Source of the DNA: Rhodovastum sp963804495
GTDB taxonomy: Bacteria > Pseudomonadota > Alphaproteobacteria > Acetobacterales > Acetobacteraceae
Direction of reading: 5' to 3'
Assembly: GCA_963804495.1 (NCBI GenBank)
Contig: CAWDQN010000005.1
Coordinates: 248,001-312,000, forward strand
Length of the DNA stretch: 64,000 nt
In this document: piece after piece, positions 41,454 to 50,928 of the stretch
Position numbering within the stretch: position 1 is the first letter of the stretch
Layout of the letters: each line of letters begins with the position of its first letter
Notes under the pieces: model-generated
Database searches by the model: none
What the model was told of the DNA's origin: nothing
What the model saw: the letters and a program-made list of their open reading frames with translations, nothing else
Translations under genes and position numbers: made by a program

Positions 41454-42263
41454 ATGACCGAGCGCCTGCGGATCGCCACCTGGAACATCAACTCGCTGCG
41501 GCTGCGCCTGCCGCTGCTGCCGCCGCTGATCGAGGCGCTGCGGCCGGACGTGATCTGCCTGCAGGAGACCAAGGTTCCGGACGAGCTGTTCCCCGCCGGT
41601 GCGGGGGCCGAGCTCGGCTATCCGTTCGCGGCCTGGCGGGGGATGAAGGGCTACAACGGGGTGGCGATTTTTTCGCGCATCCCGTTGCAGGTGCTTGATT
41701 CGGCACCGGACTGGTGTGCCCGCGGCGACTGCCGGCACCTGGCGGTGGCGCTGGACACGCGCTCCGGTCCGGTGGAGCTGCATAATTTCTATGTGCCGGC
41801 CGGGGGCGACGTGCCGGACCGGGCGACCAACCCGAAATACGCGCATAAGCTCGATTTCGTCGCCGAGACGACGGCCTGGTTTGCCGGGCGGGCGGACATG
41901 GCGCGCGCGGTGCTGGTGGGCGACCTCAACATCGCGCCGCTGGAACACGACGTGTGGAACCACAAGCAACTGCTGGATGTGGTGAGCCACACGCCGCCCG
42001 AGACCGAGGGTCTGACGGCCTGGCTGCAGCAAGGGTTTTACGATGCGGTGCGCCATTTCGTGCCGGCGGACCGGAAACTGTATACATGGTGGTCGTACCG
42101 CAACCGCGACTGGCGCGTCTCCGACCGCGGCCGGCGGCTGGATCATGTATGGGTGAGCCGCGACCTGAAGGACGGGCTGCGCGGGCATAGGATCCTGCAG
42201 GACGCCCGCGACTGGGCGCGCGGCAGTGACCATGTGCCGGTGAGCGTGGAACTGGAGGTTTAG
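41454..42263 (+). CDS. xth: Exodeoxyribonuclease III (AP endonuclease family)
   Basis: This 269-residue DNA repair enzyme has TWNINSLRLRLP, the metal ligand Glu in CLQETK, the AP-endonuclease motif NFYVPAGGD, VGDLNIAP with catalytic Asp and Asn, and the C-terminal RLDHVWVS and GSDHVPVSVEL with catalytic His. It starts three bases after the FAH gene, so it is co-transcribed. Confidence 0.95.
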   Translation: MTERLRIATWNINSLRLRLPLLPPLIEALRPDVICLQETKVPDELFPAGAGAELGYPFAAWRGMKGYNGVAIFSRIPLQVLDSAPDWCARGDCRHLAVALDTRSGPVELHNFYVPAGGDVPDRATNPKYAHKLDFVAETTAWFAGRADMARAVLVGDLNIAPLEHDVWNHKQLLDVVSHTPPETEGLTAWLQQGFYDAVRHFVPADRKLYTWWSYRNRDWRVSDRGRRLDHVWVSRDLKDGLRGHRILQDARDWARGSDHVPVSVELEV

Positions 42264-42321
42264 GGCGTCCGGATGCTGCCCTTTCCGCCGATGCGGCCGC
42301 TTTCGCCTTTGTGCGGCCGGA

Positions 42322-43611
42322 TCAGGACCCCGGGGGCACGGTGAAGCAATCCATGCCCTGACCCGACAGCCTTGCACAGGCCGCGGACGCGCTTTCCGCC
42401 GACAGGCCGACCAGCCGGGCGCGATACAGGATGTTCCCGCGCTGCACGGGCGTGACGGCCGGGTAGGTGCCGGCCAGAAGGTCACGGGCGCGGGCACGGG
42501 CGGTGCTGATCGCGGCTTCCGAATGCGCCGGATCCGGGTAGGCGCCGACCTGGATCGCCCAATTGCCCCCGCGCGTCGCCGCGGTGGCGACCGGCAGCAG
42601 CATCGGCGACGGCGCCGCTGCGGGGCGGGACGGGAGGGCTCCGGCGGTGGCCGGGGCGAAGGTCGCGACCCTGGTGATGCTGACGGACCGGTCCTCGGCC
42701 ACCCAGCCCGGCGCGGTTTGGCCCGTTGCCGTTGCGTCCGGCCTGGGTTGGCCGGTGAGGATGCCGGTCGGTGCGTCTTCGGTGACCAGTCCGCCGCCAT
42801 CGAAGGCCCGCGCGGATGGATCGTCGGTGCCGGCTGCCATTTGCGTCGATGCCTGGTATTCCTGCCCGGTCATCCCGCCGCCGGCATAGGCGCGGTCGGC
42901 GTCGGAGGACGTTGCCTGCCCGGTGCCATAAGCCGGGCCGCCGCCCTGATAGGCGCCGCCGCCGGCGTAGGTGGCGAGCGGGCCGCTCATCGCCACCTCG
43001 GTTCCCAGATGGGGGGTGATGCGGGCGAGATAGTTGACCGTCTCGTCCGGCAGCGGATTGCCGCCCGACAGATAGGAGTCCAGCCGGTCCGGGCCGGCGT
43101 TGTAGGCGGCGAGGAAGGCGGGCGATCCGAAGCGGTCATACATTTCGCGGATGTAGGCGGCGCCGGCGAGGATGTTGTCGCGCGGTTCATAGGGATCAGT
43201 CCCCAGCCCGTAGCGCCGGCGCAGCATGTTGTACGTGCCGGGCATCACCTGCATGAGCCCCATCGCCCCGGCCGAGGAGGTGATCAGCGAGCCATCGCTT
43301 TCGTACAGGCGGCCGCTGCTTTCCTGCTGCATCACCGCGCGGATCCAGCGGTCCGGCACCTGGAAGCGGGCGGCGGCGGCGCGGATATACGGACCCCAGG
43401 GATCGTCCGGCGGTCCCGGAACGGGATAGGACCGCGATGCCCGCGCCCGGTAGCCGCCCGCTTCGGACCGCGAGGCCGCGACGTTGTAGCCATAGTCGCC
43501 ATTGCCGTCGTAGCCGCGCCGCCCGTCCCAGTGGCTCGCGTACTGGCCGCCGCCGGCGCAGCCGGCACAGACCGATGCCAGCAGCAGCGCGGCGGCGCGA
43601 GCGAGGCTCAC
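42322..43611 (-). CDS. Lytic transglycosylase with SPOR domain (lipoprotein-like)
   Basis: The 429-residue envelope protein starts with a signal peptide that may end in a lipobox (LLLASVCAGC). The SLT domain at about 75-185 has the catalytic Glu in MQQESSGRLYES, then GAMGLMQVMPGT and AAYNAGPDRLDSYL. A long Gly/Ala-rich linker leads to a C-terminal SPOR domain (WAIQVGAYPDPAHSEAAI to about 425) that binds denuded peptidoglycan. This is the RlpA/MltE-like arrangement used in cell-wall turnover. The start is GTG with a weak ribosome site. Confidence 0.9.
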   Translation of the reverse strand: MSLARAAALLLASVCAGCAGGGQYASHWDGRRGYDGNGDYGYNVAASRSEAGGYRARASRSYPVPGPPDDPWGPYIRAAAARFQVPDRWIRAVMQQESSGRLYESDGSLITSSAGAMGLMQVMPGTYNMLRRRYGLGTDPYEPRDNILAGAAYIREMYDRFGSPAFLAAYNAGPDRLDSYLSGGNPLPDETVNYLARITPHLGTEVAMSGPLATYAGGGAYQGGGPAYGTGQATSSDADRAYAGGGMTGQEYQASTQMAAGTDDPSARAFDGGGLVTEDAPTGILTGQPRPDATATGQTAPGWVAEDRSVSITRVATFAPATAGALPSRPAAAPSPMLLPVATAATRGGNWAIQVGAYPDPAHSEAAISTARARARDLLAGTYPAVTPVQRGNILYRARLVGLSAESASAACARLSGQGMDCFTVPPGS

Positions 43612-43848
43612 CGAGATGCGTCCGGCGCGCGGGCCGCGATGGCGGAACCGATCGGGAGCGTGGATGCCGGAGGCGACATGGGCAGCGACCTGAGCGCGAG
43701 AGCGGGGATTTGTTTCTGTATAGCACGTGCCAACGGGGCAAGTGGACTGCCCGGTCGGCGGCGCCGGCCGCGAACGGCAGATTATGATGGACTGTGTTCT
43801 GGCACGATGGCGAAACTTTGGCGCGGCGGAGCGGTCCGGACCGGAAAT

Positions 43849-44730
43849 TCAGGCGGCGCCCGGTTCGTCATAGGACAGCGCCCAGGCCGGTGACCAGAAC
43901 CAGCAGCGCTGCGGCGAGGGCGGCGGCGGGCGACGGTAGCTGCGGACGAAGTCGATGCCGCCCCGGATGAAGGCGCGGTCGAGCGACTCCCGCAGTGCCG
44001 CGGTGCCGGCCAGGCTGCCTTCGGCACAGACGAAGGCGCAGGGCGTGAGATGGCGCACCGCGATGCCGGCGCCGGTGCGGGTGAACACGAGCACGGCGCC
44101 GCGACCGGACAGGCGCCGCTCCTCGCCGCGCGCGCGGGCCGGCGGGATGCCGAGCGGGAAGACCAGGGTGCCACCGTCGGACAGATGGTCGATCCAGCGC
44201 CTGGCGGGATCGGCGACGGCAAAATTGACGTAGATCCGGTCCACCGGTCCCTGCGGCCACTCCGCGGCATCGCCGCGGATGGTGGTGACGGTCGGCCAGG
44301 GGAGCAGATTGGCGTGGGCGGCTGCCGCCAGGTGCGGGTCGTATTCGATGGCGGTGACGCTGCCCTGGGGCCCGGCCAGTTCAGCCAGGATGGCGGTGTA
44401 GTAGCCGGCCCCGGCCCCCAGATGCAGCACCCGGTCGCCGGGGCGCACGCCGAGATGGTGCAGCATGAGGGCGTGCAGCGAGGGGCTGCCATTGTTGAGG
44501 CCGCGTGCCGCGTCGAGCACGACCAGCACGTCCTCATACAGCAGGCGCGGGTCGTCGCCGGCCAGTTCGATCGCGCCGACATCGGCGTCGAGAACGGTCC
44601 ATGGCCCGGGTCCGAGGAAATCCTCCCGCCGGACGGTGGCAAAGGCGTGCTGCTCGGCGGCATCCTCGACGCCGGCCATGCGCAGCATCCGGGCTGCGTA
44701 GTCGCGGCGCCGCGCCGCGAGGTCGGTCAT
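43849..44730 (-). CDS. pcm: Protein-L-isoaspartate O-methyltransferase-like protein
   Basis: The 293-residue product repairs or modifies isoaspartyl residues in the family. It has MTDLAARRRDYAARML, VRREDFLGP, a SAM-binding motif VLHLGAGAGYYTAILAE, and GTLVFPLG. It is longer than typical Pcm (about 215) by a C-terminal extension, and the usual VGxGSGY is VLHLGAGAGYY. The ATG overlaps the gmk stop. Confidence 0.8.
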   Translation of the reverse strand: MTDLAARRRDYAARMLRMAGVEDAAEQHAFATVRREDFLGPGPWTVLDADVGAIELAGDDPRLLYEDVLVVLDAARGLNNGSPSLHALMLHHLGVRPGDRVLHLGAGAGYYTAILAELAGPQGSVTAIEYDPHLAAAAHANLLPWPTVTTIRGDAAEWPQGPVDRIYVNFAVADPARRWIDHLSDGGTLVFPLGIPPARARGEERRLSGRGAVLVFTRTGAGIAVRHLTPCAFVCAEGSLAGTAALRESLDRAFIRGGIDFVRSYRRPPPPSPQRCWFWSPAWALSYDEPGAA

Positions 44731-45353
44731 GCTTCTAGCTCCGCAATGAAGCCGGGCAGTCCGCTGAGCCGGGGCGTGGCCAGGCGGGCAGCGTGCAGGA
44801 CGGCGCGGCAGCCGGCCAGGGCGGTGTCGAAGGCGGCGTTCACCAGCACGTGGTCGAACTCGGGGGCGTGGGCGATTTCGCCGCGGGCGGCGCGCATGCG
44901 GCGGGTGATGTCCGCGTCGTTGTCGGTGCCACGGCCGCGCAGGCGGGATTCGAGCAGGGGCAGCGAGGGCGGCAGGACGAACAGCCCGACCACGTCGCCG
45001 GGCAGGGCGGCGCGCAACTGGCGATGGCCCTGCCAGTCGATGTCGAACACCACGTCGCGTCCGGCGGCCAGCGCCGCCTCCACCGGGGCGCGCGGCGTGC
45101 CGTAGCCGCGGCCGAACACGCGCGCCCATTCCAGCAACTCGCCCGACGCGACCATCGTTTCGAACTGGGCCTCGGTGCGGAAGAAATAGTGTTTCCCCTC
45201 TTCCTCATCGGCGCGGGGCGCGCGGGTGGTGACGCTGATGGACGGGGCGAGGTTCGGTTCGGTCGCGAGCAGGGCGCGGGTGAGCGAGCTTTTGCCGGCG
45301 CCCGAAGGGGCGGCGATGACCAGACAGAGGCCGCGGCGCGGGAGGCAGGTCAT
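44727..45353 (-). CDS. gmk: Guanylate kinase
   Basis: This 208-residue enzyme phosphorylates GMP to GDP. The P-loop APSGAGKSS is at residues 15-23, the GMP-binding SVTTRAPRADEEEGKHYFF follows, and DIDWQGHRQLR is near 105. The ATG lies immediately after a repeat (45354-45460) and has no clear ribosome site, so initiation may be unusual. It is followed by pcm with overlap. Confidence 0.95.
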   Translation of the reverse strand: MTCLPRRGLCLVIAAPSGAGKSSLTRALLATEPNLAPSISVTTRAPRADEEEGKHYFFRTEAQFETMVASGELLEWARVFGRGYGTPRAPVEAALAAGRDVVFDIDWQGHRQLRAALPGDVVGLFVLPPSLPLLESRLRGRGTDNDADITRRMRAARGEIAHAPEFDHVLVNAAFDTALAGCRAVLHAARLATPRLSGLPGFIAELEA

Positions 45354-45460
45354 AGGGGTCCAGGGGCCCGAGGCCCCTGGTGGGGGTCCTGGGGGCAAGG
45401 CCCGTCGTGCCGAAGGCGCGCAGCGCGCGGGGCGGTGTCCGGGGCAGCGTCCCGGCCAAG
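45354..45460. repeat. Second intergenic repeat type, copy 2
   Basis: It shares ordered blocks with 29933-30035 (GTCCAGGGGCC, GGCCC, GGGGCAAGGCC, GCCGAAGG, GCGCGCGGGG, GTCCGGGGCAG). It lies between yicC and gmk, both minus strand, and abuts the gmk start codon. Confidence 0.7.
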
Positions 45461-45471
45461 CGGTTGGTGTT

Positions 45472-46404
45472 TCATTCGATATTCTGCACCTGTTCCCGCA
45501 ACTGCTCGATCGCCGCCTTCAGTTTCAGTCCGGTTGCGGTCAGCGCCACCGAAGCCGATTTGCTGCACAGCGTGTTGGCCTCGCGGTTGAACTCCTGAAC
45601 AAGAAAATCAAACCGCCGGCCGATGGCGGCGCGTTCCGCGAGCAGCGCGTCGGCGGCGTGCAGATGGGCATCCAGCCGATCGAGTTCCTCGCGCACGTCC
45701 GAGCGGGACGCCAGCAGGGCGACTTCCTGGGCGATGCGTTCCTCTGGCAGGCCGGGCGCCTCGGCGAGCAGGGCCTGCACCGATTCCAGCATGCGGGCGC
45801 GTTGCGCGGCCGGCTGGTCGGCGGCCTGCAGGCCGGCGGTGGCGCGCAGGGCGGCAATTTCATCCAACAGGCGGCGCAGCGTCAGCGCCAGCCGGGCGCC
45901 CTCGGCGCGGCGGGCGGCCACCAGGGCCGCGAGTGCGGTGGTGAAGCCCTGGCGGAAGGCGGCCTCGCGGACACCGGCGGTTGAGTCGTCCTCGGTGGCG
46001 GCGGTGGCACGCAGCACGCCCGGCAGGGCGAGCAGGGCTTCCGCCCGGGGCGGGGGCGCGCCCGGGATGCGGGCGGCAAGGTCGGTCGCCAGCGTCAGCA
46101 CCTGCTCCAGCGCCGCCGGATCGGGGGCGAGGCGGGGCTGGTCGTCGCGCTTGAGCGTGAGATTGGCGCTGACATTGCCGCGCTTGAGCTGGGCGGCGGC
46201 GGCCTCGCGCAGGGCGGGTTCCAGGGCGTCGAGCCCGGGCGGCAGACGGAAGCGCAGTTCCAGGCCGCGGCCGTTGACGCTGCGCAGTTCCCAGGCCCAG
46301 GCGATTCCCTCGGCGACTCCCTCGGTGCGGGCGAACCCGGTCATTGAAGCTAAGTCAGGTGACGCCCGGTCGGCGGCGGCACTTGCGGCGGGCGGGGCGG
46401 TCAT
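45472..46404 (-). CDS. yicC: YicC-family endoribonuclease-like protein
   Basis: The 310-residue protein contains the conserved ASMTGFARTEG start of the family at residue 19, ELRSVNGRGLELRFRLP, EEVALL-like EVALLASRSDVREELDRLDAHL and the canonical C-terminus EFNREANTLCSKS..LREQVQNIE. YicC proteins are reported RNases acting on small RNAs. The ATG at 46404 has GAAGGA upstream; the family core begins about 20 residues later. In many proteobacteria it precedes gmk, as here. Confidence 0.93.
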   Translation of the reverse strand: MTAPPAASAAADRASPDLASMTGFARTEGVAEGIAWAWELRSVNGRGLELRFRLPPGLDALEPALREAAAAQLKRGNVSANLTLKRDDQPRLAPDPAALEQVLTLATDLAARIPGAPPPRAEALLALPGVLRATAATEDDSTAGVREAAFRQGFTTALAALVAARRAEGARLALTLRRLLDEIAALRATAGLQAADQPAAQRARMLESVQALLAEAPGLPEERIAQEVALLASRSDVREELDRLDAHLHAADALLAERAAIGRRFDFLVQEFNREANTLCSKSASVALTATGLKLKAAIEQLREQVQNIE

Positions 46405-46461
46405 GGATGCAGGTCCTTCAAGACGCGCGACGTTCTAGCAGCGCCAGAGTAGTCTCGGAAC

Positions 46462-47253
46462 ATGATCACGACTCGTTGCATCCTCATTACCGGCGCCTCC
46501 AGCGGGCTCGGGCGCGCCCTGGCGGTGGAATTGGCGGCGCCCGGGGTCACGTTGCACCTGTCCGGGCGCGACGCCGTGCGGCTGGAAGCGGCGGCGCAGG
46601 CGTGCCGGACGCGCGGGGCGACGGTGTGCGCGCGGGTGCTGGACGTGTGCGACGCCGCGGCGATGGCGGACTGGATCGCGGGCGCGGGCCGGCTCGACCT
46701 GGTGGTGGCGAACGCCGGCATCTCGGCCGGCACGGGGGGTGGGCGGCCGGAGAGCGCGGCGCAGACGCGGGCGGTGTTCGCGGCCAATCTGGATGGGGTG
46801 CTGAACACGGTCCTGCCGGCGCTGACCGTCATGCGGGCCCAGGCGCCGGGAGCGGACGGCGCGCGTGGGCGAATTGCCGTGGTGGCCTCGATTGCGGGCT
46901 TCGTGCCGGCGCCGGGTGCGCCGTCGTATTGCGCCAGCAAGGCCGCGGTGGATGCCTGGACGGTGGCGGCGGCGGTGACGGCGCGGCGCGACGGGATAGG
47001 GATGACCAGCCTGTGCCCTGGCTATGTGCGCACGGCGATGACGTTGGGCAACCGCTTCCCGATGCCGGGGCTGATGGATGCCGACCATGCGGCGCGGATC
47101 ATGCTGCGCGGCATCGCGGCGCGGCGCCGGCGGGTGGTGTTTCCGTGGTGGATGGGCGTCGCGGCGCGGTTGGTCGGGCTGCTGCCGCCGCGCCTGTCCG
47201 GAGCGCTGCTGTCGATCCCGCCCGGCAAGGAGGCGTTGCCCGGCACGCCGTGA
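46462..47253 (+). CDS. Short-chain dehydrogenase/reductase
   Basis: This 263-residue SDR has TGASSGLGRAL at residue 10, NAG, and the catalytic YCASK. The C-terminal half RRVVFPWWMGVAARLVGLLP resembles the hydrophobic tail of membrane-associated SDRs that act on lipids. It diverges from yicC. The substrate is unknown. Confidence 0.88.
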   Translation: MITTRCILITGASSGLGRALAVELAAPGVTLHLSGRDAVRLEAAAQACRTRGATVCARVLDVCDAAAMADWIAGAGRLDLVVANAGISAGTGGGRPESAAQTRAVFAANLDGVLNTVLPALTVMRAQAPGADGARGRIAVVASIAGFVPAPGAPSYCASKAAVDAWTVAAAVTARRDGIGMTSLCPGYVRTAMTLGNRFPMPGLMDADHAARIMLRGIAARRRRVVFPWWMGVAARLVGLLPPRLSGALLSIPPGKEALPGTP

Positions 47254-47325
47254 GGTTGCCTGTCATGGGCGCAACGGCGGTGCCGCTGCTATTGACACAC
47301 GATTGCAACACGACGAGTTTGTCTC

Positions 47326-48159
47326 ATGTCGCGGCGCGGCGGTGCGTCTATTTTTCGATCCGGCCCGCCCGAATTGCCGGAGACGCCATTGGCCAGGTTG
47401 GTTTGCCTTCTCCTCGCTCTGTGTGCCGCCGTCGCATCCGCTGCGACACCGGCGCTTCGCGCGCCGGCCGCGACACCAGCGCCCGGCTTCGCCGAGGACA
47501 GCGCCATCGCCGACAGCCTCGCTGCCATGCTGCGGGCGGCGCGGTCCGTGATCTCGGCCAATCAGGCGCGGATCAACGACCCCGCCCTGGGCCCGAAAGG
47601 GCTGGACGGCAAGACCGTGCTGGCCGCCGCGGTCGCCGCCTATCGCAGCGCCACCGGGACCGACCCGCTTGCCATCGACCCGGCGTCGCGGCACGGCGTT
47701 CTGCTGCACGCGCTGATGGACTCCATTGTCATCGTCATGGACCGCGAGCAGCCGCGCCTGAACACGCCGGGGGTCGGGTTCAAAGGCTTCATTCCCGCCG
47801 TGTTCGCGCGCCTGGTCGATGAGGAGTTCATCCGCTGCGACGACGGCAAGGCCGAGTTGAAGGTGACCGCGCCGCCCGCGCTGGTGCGCAACCGCATGTC
47901 GCGTCCCGATGCGTTCGAGCTGCAGGTCATCTCCGATAGGTTTCTCGCCCCGGGCTGGCCGCGCGGCGCCCCTTATGCGGCCAGCGTGGCGCGCGGGGGC
48001 GGGAGCGAGTTTCGCGTCATGGTGCCGGAATACTACACCGCCTCGTGCCTCGCCTGCCATGGCGAGCCGAGGGGCAGCCGCGACATCACCGGCTACCCGC
48101 GTGAGGGCGCGCACGAAGGCGACCTCGGCGGCGTGATCAGCATCACGCTGCGGCATTGA
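47326..48159 (+). CDS. Exported c-type haem sensor domain protein (DUF3365)
   Basis: The 277-residue protein has a signal peptide (hydrophobic core at about 22-40) and a single haem-c attachment motif CLACH near residue 243. It has the DUF3365/Tll0287-like features PTVGF-like NTPGVGFKGFIPAVFARL, RNRMSRPDAFE and EYYTASCLACHG. Such domains bind haem in the periplasm and are proposed redox or gas sensors. The stop overlaps a possible TTG start of the kinase gene, so sensor and kinase are coupled. The N-terminal 15 residues before the signal core may be an over-long start. Confidence 0.85.
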   Translation: MSRRGGASIFRSGPPELPETPLARLVCLLLALCAAVASAATPALRAPAATPAPGFAEDSAIADSLAAMLRAARSVISANQARINDPALGPKGLDGKTVLAAAVAAYRSATGTDPLAIDPASRHGVLLHALMDSIVIVMDREQPRLNTPGVGFKGFIPAVFARLVDEEFIRCDDGKAELKVTAPPALVRNRMSRPDAFELQVISDRFLAPGWPRGAPYAASVARGGGSEFRVMVPEYYTASCLACHGEPRGSRDITGYPREGAHEGDLGGVISITLRH

Positions 48160-48191
48160 ACCCGCCCGGGGCCGCGCGCAAGCCGAGGGCG

Positions 48192-50573
48192 ATGCTGCTC
48201 AGCAGGGTCTCGATCGCCGCGCGGCTGATCTGGCTCTCGGTCATTCTGGTCGGAATCCTGCTGGAGACCAACATCACCCTCATCCGGGCGCTGGACCGCT
48301 CGGCCGCCGCCGCCCAAGCGTCGGAAGGACTGATCGGGCTGATCAACGCCAGCCACGCGGTCAGCGATGCATTCGCCGATCTGCGCTACTGGCTCACCGA
48401 TCTCGCGGTCAGTCAGCTGATGTTGTCGGAGCGCAACGCAGACGTCGCGCGCGAGCAGTTGCAGCGGCGGCTGGACATGCTGGCGGCGCACGAGCCGGAC
48501 ATTGCCGCCGCCATGCGGCGCGAGGTCACGGCGTTCGATCAGCTCGCGATGGAGGCGGTGAACGCCTACACCGACGACCAGCGCGTGATCGGCAACACCA
48601 AATTCGCCGAAGCGCGCGATCACGGCCAGCAGATCGACATGCTGCTGGAGAATTTCGAACGCGAGCTGGCCCGTCGCGAGGAGGCGGTGCGCGACGAGGT
48701 GGTCGCCGCCAGCGCCAGCACCACGCGGATCACGCTGATCATCGTCCTGCTCGCCATTCTGGTGGCCATCCTGCTCACCGTGCTGGTGCTGCGCTCGATC
48801 CTGCTGCCGTTGCGCCAGCTGGCGGCGGCGATCGAGGCGATCGGCCGCGGCGATTTCGCCGCCCCCCTGCCGCCGCCTTCGCGCGACGAGCTGGGGGCGA
48901 TGACGCGGGCGGTGGTGCTGTTCCGCGAGGCGCTGACCGAGCGGGCACGGCTGGAGCGGGAGGCGGAGGCGCAGCGCCGGCTGCTGACCGATGCGATCGA
49001 ATGCATCAACGAGGGCTTCGTGCTCTATGACGCGCAGGACCGGCTGGTGCTGTGCAATACCAATTTCGTCAACGCCGAGCCCGGCCTGGCCGACATGATG
49101 CAACCCGGCCGGAGCTTTCGCAGCGTGCTGGAGGCGGCGGTGGCGCGCGGCCTGCCCGATCTGCAGGGCGGCGATGCCGAGGCCTGGATCGAGGAGCGGT
49201 TGCGCCGGCACCGCCATCCGCAGGGTGTCACGGAATACCGGTTCCTCGACCGCTGGGTGCAGATCGGCGAGCGGCGCACCTCCGACGGCGGCACGGTGGC
49301 GATCTACAGCGATATCACCGAGCTCAAGCGGCGGCAGGAGGCGCTGGAGGCGGCCCGCGAGGAGGCGGTGACCGCGTCGCGGGTGAAGTCGGAGTTCCTG
49401 GCCAATATGAGCCACGAACTGCGCACGCCGCTGAATGCCATCATCGGCTACAGCCAGTTGCTGCAGGAGGATGCGGCGGATGCCGGCCAGGATGCGTCGG
49501 TCGCCGATCTGCGCAAGATCGAGAATGCCGGCCAGCACTTGCTCGGCCTGATCAACGACATCCTTGATCTGTCCAAGATCGAGGCCGGGCGGATGGATAG
49601 TTTCATCGAGGCGGTCGATGTGCCGGCGCTGGTCGAGGACGTCCGCCTGATGGTCGAGCCGCTCGCCGCCCGCAACGCCAATACGCTGATCTTCGACTGC
49701 CCCGCCGATATCGGCGCGATCCGCTCGGATGCCACCAAGCTCAAGCAGTCGCTGCTGAACTTGTTGAGCAATGCCTGCAAATTCACCGACAAGGGCACGG
49801 TCACGCTGGTCGTGCGCCGCGAGCCCGCGGGAATGGTCGGGTTCACGGTGACCGACACCGGCATCGGCATGACCGAGGCGCAAATGGCGAAACTGTTCCA
49901 GGCCTTCGTGCAGGCCGACAGTTCCACCACCCGCCGCTTCGGCGGCACCGGCCTGGGACTGGCGCTGACACGCAGCTTCGTCAAGCTGCTGGGTGGCGAT
50001 GTGGCCGTCAGCAGCCGTCCCGGCGAGGGCTCGACTTTCCGCCTGCTGCTGCCGGCGGACCATGCCGAAGACGCGCCGGCCGCCGGCGATGCAACCGAGG
50101 GCGCCGCCGCGGCGGCTGCGGATGCGGCCGGAGGCGAGAGACCCGCACCCCGGATTCTCGTCATCGACGACGACCTGGCGGCACGGCAGATCATCGCCGC
50201 CACCCTGGTGCGCGAGGGCTATCGGGTGGGTGTGGCCAGTTCCGGCAGCGAGGGGCTGGAGCGGGCGCGCGAGGAGCTGCCTGATGCCATCACCCTCGAC
50301 ATCATGATGCCGCAGATCGACGGCTGGTCGGTGCTGACGGCGTTGAAGAACGATCCGCAGCTGCGCCAGATTCCGGTCGTGCTGGTCAGCATCGCCGGTG
50401 ACAAGGGGCTGGCATTCAGCCTCGGCGCCGCCGCCTCGCTGGGCAAGCCGGTCGACCGCACCGATCTGGTGAACGCCCTGAAGGCACAGTTGCAGCCGCC
50501 CGGGGACGGCGTGGTGCTGGTGGTGGAGGACGACCCGCCGACCAGGGAACTCACCGAGCGCACGGTGACATAG
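48192..50573 (+). CDS. Membrane hybrid histidine kinase, ended by in-frame TAG in second receiver
   Basis: From the ATG at 48192 (a TTG 12 codons earlier overlaps the sensor stop) the product has two membrane spans (about 8-28 and 185-205) around a periplasmic helical domain, then HAMP and PAS domains. HisKA has His408 in NMSHELRTPLN, and the HATPase has NLLSNACKF and GGTGLGLAL. REC1 has Asp703 in ITLDIMMPQIDG. A second receiver begins VVLVVEDDPPTRELTERTVT and is stopped by TAG at 50571-50573. The same frame then stays open and finishes the receiver to 50903. Signals would come from the DUF3365 haem protein upstream. The truncated protein keeps its kinase and first receiver. Confidence 0.88.
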   Translation: MLLSRVSIAARLIWLSVILVGILLETNITLIRALDRSAAAAQASEGLIGLINASHAVSDAFADLRYWLTDLAVSQLMLSERNADVAREQLQRRLDMLAAHEPDIAAAMRREVTAFDQLAMEAVNAYTDDQRVIGNTKFAEARDHGQQIDMLLENFERELARREEAVRDEVVAASASTTRITLIIVLLAILVAILLTVLVLRSILLPLRQLAAAIEAIGRGDFAAPLPPPSRDELGAMTRAVVLFREALTERARLEREAEAQRRLLTDAIECINEGFVLYDAQDRLVLCNTNFVNAEPGLADMMQPGRSFRSVLEAAVARGLPDLQGGDAEAWIEERLRRHRHPQGVTEYRFLDRWVQIGERRTSDGGTVAIYSDITELKRRQEALEAAREEAVTASRVKSEFLANMSHELRTPLNAIIGYSQLLQEDAADAGQDASVADLRKIENAGQHLLGLINDILDLSKIEAGRMDSFIEAVDVPALVEDVRLMVEPLAARNANTLIFDCPADIGAIRSDATKLKQSLLNLLSNACKFTDKGTVTLVVRREPAGMVGFTVTDTGIGMTEAQMAKLFQAFVQADSSTTRRFGGTGLGLALTRSFVKLLGGDVAVSSRPGEGSTFRLLLPADHAEDAPAAGDATEGAAAAAADAAGGERPAPRILVIDDDLAARQIIAATLVREGYRVGVASSGSEGLERAREELPDAITLDIMMPQIDGWSVLTALKNDPQLRQIPVVLVSIAGDKGLAFSLGAAASLGKPVDRTDLVNALKAQLQPPGDGVVLVVEDDPPTRELTERTVT

Positions 50574-50903
50574 CTTGGCCATCGCTGCGCGCTGGCCGGC
50601 AACGGGCGCGAGGCGCTGGCCTGGCTGGAGGCGAATCCGCCGCCGGTGCTGGTTCTGCTCGATCTGCTCATGCCGGACATGGATGGGTTCGACTTCCTCA
50701 CCGAATTGCGCAGCCGTCCTTTGTGGCGCGAGCTGCCGGTGATCATTGTCACTGCCAAGCAGATCGAACCTGCCGAGCGGCAGGCTCTGGAAGCGATGAC
50801 ACGCCAGATCATCGCCAAGGGGCATAGTGCCCACCGCGAATTGTCGCGCGCGGTGCGTGAGGTGCTGGGCTCCCCGGCACCGGCTGCGCATGGGGCGGGA
50901 TGA
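50574..50903 (+). pseudogene. Remainder of the second receiver domain, in frame after TAG
   Basis: LGHRCALAGNGREALAWLE directly continues the receiver of the preceding gene, with phospho-acceptor region VLVLLDLLMPDMDGFDFL and Lys in IVTAKQ. No start codon with a ribosome site lies early enough to make a separate full receiver. Read-through of one codon would give a kinase of about 900 residues. Confidence 0.8.
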
Positions 50904-50928
50904 GCGGGCAGGCAGGCGGGTGGAGCGA

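Noticed and set aside
50571..50573. Amber codon as a pyrrolysine or other programmed recoding site
   Set aside because: No recoding signal is visible and kinases are not known pyrrolysine proteins; mutation or error is simpler.
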